The translations under genes and the position numbers were made by a program. Shown here one piece after another: positions 30,927 to 38,907 of a stretch of 64,000 nt of DNA (the stretch's first letter is position 1; every line of letters starts with the position of its first letter). The notes below the pieces were generated by a model. It was not told where the DNA came from. It did not search any database and was given only the letters and a program-made list of their open reading frames with translations. The DNA is from Rhynchopus sp. YZ270_cl-10 (lineage: Eukaryota; Euglenozoa; Diplonemea; Diplonemida; Diplonemidae): NCBI GenBank assembly GCA_964035575.1, contig OZ037834.1, forward strand, positions 713,598 through 777,597. Reading direction: 5' to 3'.

Positions 30927-31071
30927 ATTAAATGAAAATCAGGCAGATTTTCACTTGTGGGTGACTTTTTCACTCGTTTCTATTACTCCACTCGCTTCGC
31001 TCGTGAAGTAAACCTCACTCGTGAAAAAGTCACCCACGCGTGAAAATCAAGCGATCTGATTTTCATTTAAT
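30927..31071. mobile_element. 145-bp palindromic element
   Basis: Outer arms ATTAAATGAAAATCAG and inverse are perfect, inner arms GTGGGTGACTTTTTCAC and inverse also pair, and the centre is ACTCGCTTCGCTCGTGAAG. Almost the whole length could fold into one hairpin. Confidence 0.75.
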
Positions 31072-31554
31072 AAATAGTCATAATTCCTACAAAGCCTAGC
31101 TGAAAGGAGAAATAGTTCAGATACGGGTCGCCAATATCACACCCCATCCAACAGGGTAATTGAGCAGTCATGTTTTTCCTGGTCGCATACTGTGAATTTT
31201 CCTGGATGCGCAGGAAAAAATGACTGGGGATGTGTTGGTGGCGTCCGTGATGCCACAAGAGCCGGCACACTAGTTGAGTGCCTCACAAAAAAAACCTCAA
31301 AACTTACTTCCGCTTTTTGATTTTATTTGTTGTCTTCAGGCTTTATCATTGTTGGGTTGGGAAATAAAATTCCCTTTTACTTACCTAACTCAGAGTTACT
31401 ATTTTTTACCCTTTTGCATGAGCTTGACCGAGATGCGTTTGAGCAAGTTTCAACGCGACTTTTAATAATTCTTGATTGATTTTTACAGCTAAAAAACCCC
31501 CCACAGAATATCACGAAACAAATAAAATAAAACAAAGACAAATGGATATTTTGC

Positions 31555-31800
31555 ACAAAACTGTGGCAACACAAACCAGGCAACTTACTCCAAACAATGT
31601 ATACAAAAATAAAAAAAATGTCATCACGCTCGTCTGCGGTGACGTAAAAAGTGTTTAGTATAGTGGAGCACACTCTAGGGTGGCTACACTAATACAAACC
31701 AAGTTTTCAAAAAAGTTGGACAGTGGAGATTTGCACTAACTGTGGCAACACAACCTGAGGCAAACTACACTACTCCAACAATTTATCAAAAAAATAGACA
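31555..31800. repeat. Gene-end repeat cluster without a nearby gene
   Basis: Two ACTGTGGCAACACAA...GGCAACT repeats flank a GTCATCACGCTCGTCTGCGG...CTCTAGGGTGGCTACACTAA repeat. The latter matches 37218-37310. No gene end is recognisable upstream, so this may mark a lost gene. Confidence 0.65.
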
Positions 31801-32178
31801 AAAACCACCTCTAGCCATCCTTTGTTTCTGGATCCGATTTTTCGATGCTCCTCCCTCGCTCTTCCCGCTCTTGACCGGTCACAAAAAATACATTGTGATC
31901 ACCTCTTCCTCCTTTCCTGATTACAAAGGCGCGTTAGGCCCCTTTAGTCAGGATTTCCTACTTCTCACAACAAAAAAAAAAACAACAAAAAAAACAAAAA
32001 TGCAATTTGGTGCTATGGGAAATCGGTCAACGATCTGTCAGCGACCTGACTATATCGAGCCCCTCCCGGAGCACCACAATTTTTAAAAAAGGTCGAAGGT
32101 ACACTACAAGATTTGTATTTCAATTTTTTTTGGGGGGAATATGGCCCAATGTTGGTGCACGAACCGCCCCCCTTTTAC

Positions 32179-32211
<33 letters not shown>

Positions 32212-32214
32212 GGT

Positions 32215-33017
32215 CAGGGTCCTCAACCGTAGACAAAGTCTGGCCACAGATTTGTCTAAGTTAAAAAAAAAGGCTAAAAAAAAATTTTCGCGCTCCGCGC
32301 GAAAAGGTCCTGTACAAAGCTAAAAATTGGGGGCTTTTTTTTTTTGTGTTGCTTTTTCGAAACTCGTTAAGTGGTCTTTTCATTTCAATAGAAGAGTTCG
32401 ACAAATGAACAATCACACCCCACCCCACCCCTTCGCCCCACCCGTACCCCTAACCCCATTGTCCCCCCAACCTGATAAGCATCACACAGAAACTCTAACC
32501 TTCTTTCTTTTAAAGGCTTCAAAAATCCTTTGGATTTGGTCAGGCGTAAATTTATTCTCATTTGTCTCTGCCTGTTTGCACATAAGAATGCATAGCAGAC
32601 TTGAATCCAGCAGTTTGTTTCTGTAGCTATTCTTGACGTACTTCATGCCGTTGAAGCAGCGCTCGTCTTCAACTGATGTGACGGGGATTGACAACCCAAG
32701 CAAAACAAGATCCCTCATAATGGGGTAGGCGTCTCCTGCGGAACTTGTCAAGAATGTTGCGATCAGGTCCGAAGTGTCCTTTGTTGTAGTTCTCTTCGAC
32801 AAAACGTCCACCAGGATCCTCCATTCTTCTTGCGCAGGTGAGGACTGAGGGAGTCTTGAGGGAACTCATTTTTTTTTTTGTTTTCAGTAAAGCTTCTTCT
32901 CTTTCAAACCACCCAAAAACCCAAAACCCAGGTTTTGTCTAACTTAGACAAAGCGTTTTTCAAAAAAAAAAAAAATTGTCTAAGTTAAGGCCTAACTTAG
33001 ACAGGTTGAGGACCCTG
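32215..33017 (-). mobile_element. hAT transposon, internally deleted
   Basis: CAGGGTCCTCAACC ends with matching inverse, an exact 8-bp target duplication TTTTGGGT (32207-32214 and 33018-33025), and subterminal GTCTAAGTT motifs near both ends are textbook hAT features. At 803 bp it is far shorter than an autonomous hAT, but it keeps the coding end of the transposase on the minus strand. Confidence 0.95.
32482..32811 (-). pseudogene. hAT transposase C-terminal dimerisation domain remnant
   Basis: About 110 residues containing AYPIMRDLVLLGLSIPVTSV and EDERCFNGMKYVKNSYRNKL, the hAT-family C-terminal signature (pattern ..L..IP.TS...ER.FS....). The open frame extends a little upstream in the same frame but the DDE catalytic part is gone, so it cannot be a working transposase. 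The terminal extension FEAFKRKKVRVSV ends at a stop at 32482. Confidence 0.92.
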
Positions 33018-33033
33018 TTTTGGGTGACTAATC

Positions 33034-33577
33034 CAGGGAAATAGCTTGGTTTTCCTCCAAAATCAGGAATTATGCGAAAACGAAATTTTTTTTCGCCCGG
33101 TCGAAAGCGGTCGTTGTGCGCTTTGCGCAAGCCTCCCTGAGTGGAGAGGCGAAAGGTCAAATTGCGAGATAACAAAAAACAACGGAATGTAATCCTTTAT
33201 TACGGAGCTTGGTCTTGCACCTTACGTTCCACTAACCGTGTGGGAAAAAAATAAATGGCGCCGCAGGCGAAAAAAAAATAGGGTACGGTGTAAAAATGCT
33301 GGTTTACAACCACACAGCCACTCAACAAACCCTTTTTTGCGGAGCAAAAAAGGAAAATGGCGCCGCAGGCAAAAAAAAATAAGGGGTACGGTACCTCTGC
33401 AAACGCAGCGAGCGAAAATTTTAAGATTCCATCATTCCAGTCATTTGGGAGATCTGGGGGTCGGGCGAGGGGCCCCCAAAAGTGCCCAAAAATCCCTCTT
33501 TTTTTTTTTTTTTTTTTTCCCCAAAAATCTAGAATTATGCGATGTCGCATAATTCGGTATATGGAGCTATTTCCCTG
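33034..33577. mobile_element. Second hAT element, non-coding (544 bp)
   Basis: Perfect 13-base ends CAGGGAAATAGCT and inverse, flanked by an exact 8-bp duplication GACTAATC (33026-33033 and 33578-33585). The left duplication begins directly after that of the first hAT element. No transposase is seen. The interior has two GGCGCCGCAGGC mini-hairpins. Confidence 0.93.
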
Positions 33578-33620
33578 GACTAATCACAGAGAGGCTTAGG
33601 ATCATCTTATCCGGTACACT
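33578..33620 (+). repeat. CTAAGC hairpin element, copy 5 (split by hAT)
   Basis: ATCACAGAGAGGCTTAGGAT plus CATCTTAT is the right half of a hairpin element whose left half GGTGACTAATC lies at 33023-33033, before the 544-bp hAT element. A TGTCACGAGAGGGGCTTTTT motif follows directly. Confidence 0.8.
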
Positions 33621-33664
33621 GTCACGAGAGGGGCTTTTTGTATTTCCAGCTCTCTTTTTTCTTC

Positions 33665-33765
33665 TCTGGGGCAAGCCATTTGTGTTTCCTTTTTACACCT
33701 TCAGTTGTTGGCCGCAGGGTAACTCTGTGCCCTTCAGCCTGGTCAGCGCTCATCTCATCGAACTT

Positions 33766-33797
<32 letters not shown>

Positions 33798-33910
33798 TCG
33801 ATGTGTGCACGAGAAAGCGCAGTGCATCTCACAAGTTTCATTTTCTGGTGACTAACAGGGGTGACGTAAGCACGAGAGGCTTAGGTTCATCACTAAACCC
33901 TCCTTTTCTT
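33665..33910 (+). repeat. Interspersed repeats with CTAAGC hairpin element, copy 6
   Basis: 33690-33745 carries the TTGTTGGCCGCAGGGT block; 33769-33797 is a (CT)n run; 33846-33900 is a hairpin element with an 18-base insertion after GGTGACTAA, then GTAAGCACGAGAGGCTTAGG. Confidence 0.7.
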
Positions 33911-33949
33911 TCCACGCCACAGTTCCCTTTTACGCTTTCTGCTGGCTAT

Positions 33950-34140
33950 CACACCGGTATCACTTGTGATACAGTTTCCATTGATAGACCTGAAAAGGGG
34001 CAGCACACAGGTGGTTCCGTGTCATGTTTTTCCACAGAACCGACACGTGTGGCGTGTCTCCCAAACAACAAAAAAGCGTGGTGCCAATGAATAAAAAATG
34101 TTGAAAGGAAAAAGGAAGAACAAAACAGCGTGGTTTACAA
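33950..34140. repeat. 190-bp repeat shared with 51975-52165
   Basis: TATCACTTGTGATACAGTTT through CCACAGAACCGACACGTG to GGACTATAAAA, about 90% alike between the two sites, with small indels. TATCACTTGTGATA is a palindrome. Confidence 0.85.
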
Positions 34141-34601
34141 CAGGGACTATAAAACCCCCCACCCAGCCACCAAACCCAAAAAAAAACCCCCCCCTCCTCC
34201 CCAAAGTTCGACATACAGTGCTATTTGGGAGGGTCGTCCAACTTTTTTCTATGTTTTCCTTCTTTTTTCTTTTCTTTTTTTTTTTGTTGCCCTGTTCAGC
34301 CAAAAAAGAAATGCAGAAGAAAAATAACTGTTGGTGAGAAAGTGGGTTTACACATCACTCTCTCAATACCGGTTTTTATTTTTTTTCAAAAAAAAAAAAA
34401 AAAAGAAAAAAAACGAAAAACCATTTACAACACAAAAAAGACAACCTCACTCTTTTCCCCCCCAATCATTTTTTTTTCTACCCTCAAATACACACCCCAC
34501 TCTCTCAGCATTTTTCTTTTCTTTGTAGTGAGGCTTCAACAGGAATTCGTCGCTATCTCAACAAAGAAGCGCACCTACCTTTTCAACTTACAAAGTACTA
34601 C

Positions 34602-34671
34602 TTGGTGTGGCTGAAAGGGGGTGCTATTTTCTGCTATTTTCTGCTATTTTGGGGGTCGTCAGCCACACCAA
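34602..34671. mobile_element. TGGCTGA palindromic mini-element, copy 3
   Basis: Perfect 13-base ends TTGGTGTGGCTGA and inverse, core CTATTTTCTGCTATTTTCTG, CTAC on both sides. It lies 157 bases before the TTC39 start codon, in its leader or promoter. Confidence 0.72.
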
Positions 34672-34827
34672 CTACAAATGAAATACAATACAAAACAGAA
34701 TAGCAAAAAAAACAAACACAAAACAAACTTTCAAACCACCCTCTCTCAACCCTCTTTATTACAGTACATACACAACAACAAAGCAAGGTCACATTCCCTC
34801 CTACCCACCTACCCACCCACCACCACC

Positions 34828-37047
34828 ATGGTCGCCGAAACACCCCCTCTCGAAGAGAGGGACTCAGACCTAATGAGGGCAGCTGTAGATGGTGTCGCCG
34901 CAGACGACGAAAGAGTGTTAAAGGTCACTGTGACCAAACTCAACGGAAAGGTGGGATGGACCCGCGACTGCGACACCCTCATGATTGACGCTGTGGAGAA
35001 GGACTCTGCTGCAGACCGTGCTGGGATCAAACCCAAAATGCGCATTATCTCTTTAAACGGCGCTATGGTCACCAACGATGAAGACTATTCACGTGAACAG
35101 GCAAAAATTCCTTCTAACATTGATCATTTCACTTTGGTGCTTGATTTAGAAGAGCTTTTGGAGGATCAAGCAACAGAGGTGTTGGACGAAGCGATTATAC
35201 GGAGGGCGCAGAATTTGACTCTCGAGGAACAGGTCGCGGAGGACCAAAAAATTATGGTAGGGATCGATCTGTTCATGAATAATGACTACGCTGCTGCAGA
35301 AAAGCTGTTTGAGGAGCGTGCTGGGGTGGACCCCTTGGCGGCGGAGGCGCACGCTACGATAGCCTTTCTTCGTGCAGCAATGTCGTTCTCTCAAAAGGAT
35401 ATGAAAGAAGCAAGACGCCGAATCCGTCGCTGTATTTCTATCGCCACTCAAGTTGGAACCCCTCTCGATGCAAAGGGGGGTGTTGCTGGTGTTGCCTCCT
35501 CAATAAAAGGAATATTTAAACAGCCGAAATCCATTTCAAACTGCGAGGCGAGGTGTCAAATCATTGTCATTGAAGCGAATTTGTTGAAAAGCATTTTACT
35601 TCTCTCCGAGGATTCGGTTATATCTCATGTTCGTGCTGGGTTGGGGTTGAGGAGGGGGTATGTTGCTGCAGAAGCGCTGGCCAAACTGATCGATTCTTCT
35701 CTGAAAAAAGGAGAGAAAAAAGGAGTAGTCGACACTACAGGGCACCCAAAGGGACTGCCAAAAGGAGCGGAAATTCCGAAAGATGGGTCGAAATTTGGAG
35801 AATGGGGTGAATCCGCATTTCACTATTTCGACTACAATACTGTAGGGGGCGTTCAACTCAACCTCGGTGCAATAAACTGCGCGCTCTCCTCAATGCCCGC
35901 TAGGGTGCTGGCATTGCTCTCTATGTTTGGCTATATGTGCGACAGAGAGGCGGGGTTCAGCCACTTAAAAACGGTGCTCGCCGGAGGGGGGACCCGGGCT
36001 GCAGTAGGGGGACTATTTTTGACCATCCATTTCGGCGTTTTACCCTCATTCTCTTCAGTTCTTGCGAAAGATGCGCTACCAGAAGCAGAGGCTTTAGTTC
36101 AAACCATGTTAGGACAATATCCTAACTCAGCGATCTATCTGTGGGTTGCAGGGAGGGTGTCGCGGTTGAAACGGCATGTTACAGAGGCAGAAGGGAAATT
36201 CCTAAAGGCGATTGAGCTTGGGAGAAAGGCAGAATTCCCGCAATTAACGCATATTTCGTATTATGAGATGGCATGGTGCCACTGCTTTGATTTGAACTGG
36301 GAGAAGGCGGTGCCGTGCTTCGAACTATTGTATGAAGAAAGCGAGTGGTCGAAATCTTTCAATGCGTATAGTATTGCCTGCTGTTATGTCGAATTGAAGA
36401 AAAGCAAGGAAGCAAAAATTTGGTTTACCAAAGCAGAATCAAACCTTGGACGCAAATTTGGGGGTCGAACCATCTCCGTTGAGCAATATATCGAACGGAA
36501 AATCGCTTTCTTTAAAGGAGGCGATTTCACGTCAATGCACTTCCCTGGGGTAGAATTGATGATGTTGTTTAATGCATTTGGCCAGATGGGGCCGGCGTTT
36601 TTGAGTATGGTGAAGGACAACGTCGCAAACAGACGGGACGCAATTCGGGAAGGTAAAGCAACAGCAGGGAGTCCCGACCATGTGGTGGCCCTGCGATTAA
36701 TCGAGGCAAATTGCTACAAAGAGGTTAAGGAGATTGAGACGGCACGAAAAATGTATGTGGACATCGAGGCCGAGTGTCCTACCAAAAAATGGAAGAAAAT
36801 CCTCCCGCAGGAGTCCTGGGTACTCCCCTATGCGTATTATGAGCACGGTTGTCTCGAATTTGAGGCAGGTAACATTACCCTCGCAAATGAGCTGCTCTCG
36901 AAAAGCAATTCCTTCAAAGATTTTAACTTTGAAATGCCGCTCGCCCTGCGCATCCATATCACAAAGGAGCTGATGACGCGGACTGCACCCAAGGAGAAAA
37001 CTGAAAAGAAGAAGAGCGGCGGGCTGCTCGGGATGTTTAAAAAATGA
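34828..37047 (+). CDS. TTC39/IML2-family TPR protein with an N-terminal PDZ domain
   Basis: Start chosen at ATG 34828 (CACCACCATGG context); the frame is open further up but that part lies in the palindromic element and repeats. The product is 739 residues. A PDZ-like domain (about 30-112, VTVTKLNGKVGW...GIKPKMRIISLNG) is followed by the TTC39/IML2 region (about 135-720), with GIDLFMNNDYAAAEKLF, GGVQLNLGAINCALSSMPAR and VLALLSMFGYMCDREAGF typical of the family's helical repeats. The end is lysine-rich (KEKTEKKKSGGLLGMFKK). TTC39 proteins are poorly understood; yeast Iml2 relates to lipid-droplet and mitochondrial inclusion clearance. A PDZ fused to this family is unusual and suggests membrane or scaffold recruitment. 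Confidence 0.9.
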   Translation: MVAETPPLEERDSDLMRAAVDGVAADDERVLKVTVTKLNGKVGWTRDCDTLMIDAVEKDSAADRAGIKPKMRIISLNGAMVTNDEDYSREQAKIPSNIDHFTLVLDLEELLEDQATEVLDEAIIRRAQNLTLEEQVAEDQKIMVGIDLFMNNDYAAAEKLFEERAGVDPLAAEAHATIAFLRAAMSFSQKDMKEARRRIRRCISIATQVGTPLDAKGGVAGVASSIKGIFKQPKSISNCEARCQIIVIEANLLKSILLLSEDSVISHVRAGLGLRRGYVAAEALAKLIDSSLKKGEKKGVVDTTGHPKGLPKGAEIPKDGSKFGEWGESAFHYFDYNTVGGVQLNLGAINCALSSMPARVLALLSMFGYMCDREAGFSHLKTVLAGGGTRAAVGGLFLTIHFGVLPSFSSVLAKDALPEAEALVQTMLGQYPNSAIYLWVAGRVSRLKRHVTEAEGKFLKAIELGRKAEFPQLTHISYYEMAWCHCFDLNWEKAVPCFELLYEESEWSKSFNAYSIACCYVELKKSKEAKIWFTKAESNLGRKFGGRTISVEQYIERKIAFFKGGDFTSMHFPGVELMMLFNAFGQMGPAFLSMVKDNVANRRDAIREGKATAGSPDHVVALRLIEANCYKEVKEIETARKMYVDIEAECPTKKWKKILPQESWVLPYAYYEHGCLEFEAGNITLANELLSKSNSFKDFNFEMPLALRIHITKELMTRTAPKEKTEKKKSGGLLGMFKK

Positions 37048-37214
37048 TGTAAAAGGGAGCAAAGGGGAGGGGGAAAAAAAATGTGTATTTTTTTTAGGTG
37101 CAGTGTACAGAGAAAGTTTCTGTTGCGATGAAGGAGTTGTAGCACGGTGTAGATGCTTCAACGCAACAAACGAACAACAACAAAAGAGAGACACAAGAAA
37201 CTTTTCAATGTGAC

Positions 37215-37680
37215 ATCTGCCGCACAAGAGAGATCATCGCGCTCGTCTGCGGTGACGTAAAAATGTTTAGTAGTGGAGCACACTCTAGGGTGGCTACACG
37301 GATACAAAGTTTTCAAAAAATAGAGGGGAAAAAAATGGTGAAGCAGAAGAAGAGAGAAAGAGGAGTTCATCGACCGAAACTTCTTTTTTCAAAAAAATGT
37401 GTATTTTTAAATGGTGGTGATTGAGAGTTGAAGAGAGGGAGGGTAGGGGGGGAGGGGGGGAATAAAAAGAGATATAAAAGACACACTGTGTGACAAAAGG
37501 ACCTGCGCCTTGGTAGTAGGTTTTGCTTTTTCTTTCGTTCAATTTAAAAAAAAAAAATAGTGGAGCACACTCTAGGGTGGCTACACTAATACAACCAAGT
37601 TTTCAAAAAAAAAAAAAAAAAAAATGACAGTGGATCTTGCGCAGGTGGCAACTACACTAATTCTAACATTTTTTCACAAA
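37215..37680. repeat. Gene-end repeat cluster after TTC39
   Basis: CGCTCGTCTGCGGTGACGTA...GTGGAGCACACTCTAGGGTG (37240-37310), a second CTCTAGGGTGGCTACACTAA copy (37571) and a GACAGTGGATC...GGTGGCAACTACACTAAT copy (37625-37670), with A-runs between. Confidence 0.78.
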
Positions 37681-37689
37681 AAAAAGACA

Positions 37690-38170
37690 AAGTAATGTTT
37701 GGGTATCCGAGCAGTGTATGTAAGCCACTGTCGGAGTTTTTGTTTTGTTTTGTTTTTTTGTATTGTCAGTTACCTTCGTTTGTGGTACATTTTCCAAAAT
37801 GAGTGCAAACCTAGACCCCGCAAAAATGGATTGTAGGACTGAATGATTTGGGGGTCCACCCGCACCGTTAATGCACCCAAGGGTAACATTTGTCACGAGA
37901 GATCTTTGTATTTCAAGTCCACTTTTGTTTCCTGTCGGTGCCCGGGTCTGTGGGAATATTATCTAAATGATTGGACAATCGTGGTGGTGATCTGTTCATG
38001 TAGCATGATTTGTTTTTTTGTAATTTTTTTTCCACAACAGAATAAAGGAACGAAAGCTGTTTTATTATGTACCGACCCCTCCCCACGGGGGATGGTCGGT
38101 ATTAACGTTTAGGCAAGGGATGCATGTGGCCAAGAAGACACCCCCCTTCTTTGGACGGTGGAGACCTTAG
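37690..38170. repeat. Copy of the third B-box gene's 3' flank
   Basis: TTGTATTGTCAGTTACCTTC to GGTGGAGACCTTAGTATTCC matches 56740-57032, which lies downstream of the third B-box paralogue. Here it lies upstream of the first. A 30-bp TA-flanked hairpin (CCGACCCCTCCCC...GGTCGG, 38071-38100) is present only in this copy. Confidence 0.8.
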
Positions 38171-38258
38171 TATTCCCCCTGTTTTTTTGTGCCGTTTTTT
38201 TTTTGACTTATTTTCTCTCATTTTGTATATTTGTTGATGCTGTGCGATAAAGAATGTG

Positions 38259-38312
38259 ATCAAGGTGACGAAGCACGAGAGGCTTAGGGTCATCTTATAA
38301 AATTTTCTTTTC
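38259..38312 (+). repeat. CTAAGC hairpin element, copy 7
   Basis: AAGGTGACGAAGCACGAGAGGCTTAGGGTCATC then TTATAAAA and T/C tract; one arm base is changed (GAAGC). It is 600 bp upstream of the first B-box gene. Confidence 0.72.
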
Positions 38313-38907
38313 TTTTTTTTTTTGATAAAACAACTTGTTGTCAATTCTAAAAAGATTGGAGGCAGCGCTGCAGGGCAAACAAAACGGATTGAAAAAAACA
38401 GAAGCTTGCTTGTTTTCTTTGAGTACTCAATTAACCACAACAACCGTACTTCAGTTTAACACATTTTTTCACCTTTTTGTTTTCCCGGCTTTGCGCGCAC
38501 GAACAAAAGACCCGATCTTTTTTTATTCTCTATTTTTGACCATAAAACCCATTTGTATAACTGCACTACAAACTAACACGACCACAAGAGCTTTGTTGAT
38601 CTCCATTCTTTTGCTTTTCCTCACTCCCTCTCTTAGAAAACTTAAGGTGTTTCAGTGTAGCTGCCGTCGGGGCACCGTGTCTGCCATTTTCCCGTTCCCA
38701 TGCCCACGTCCGTACACTGCACACAACCCACTTTTGAGACCCTTCTTCACAGCTGTCTGATGCTGCTGGTGGTGCATCACCACACAACCTCTGTTGCTGG
38801 GACAGGCATCACCTTTGTTCAAGTTTCTTTGTGTCCGCAACACCACACCACACAGGTCCCTTCCTTCTCTCCCTACCCCTTCCCACCCCTCCTTCCACAA
38901 AACGAAA

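Noticed and set aside
31742-32086. 114-codon frame with PPLAILCFWIRFFDAPPSLF
   Set aside because: It starts in a gene-end repeat and ends in low-complexity Lys/Thr; no second evidence of coding.
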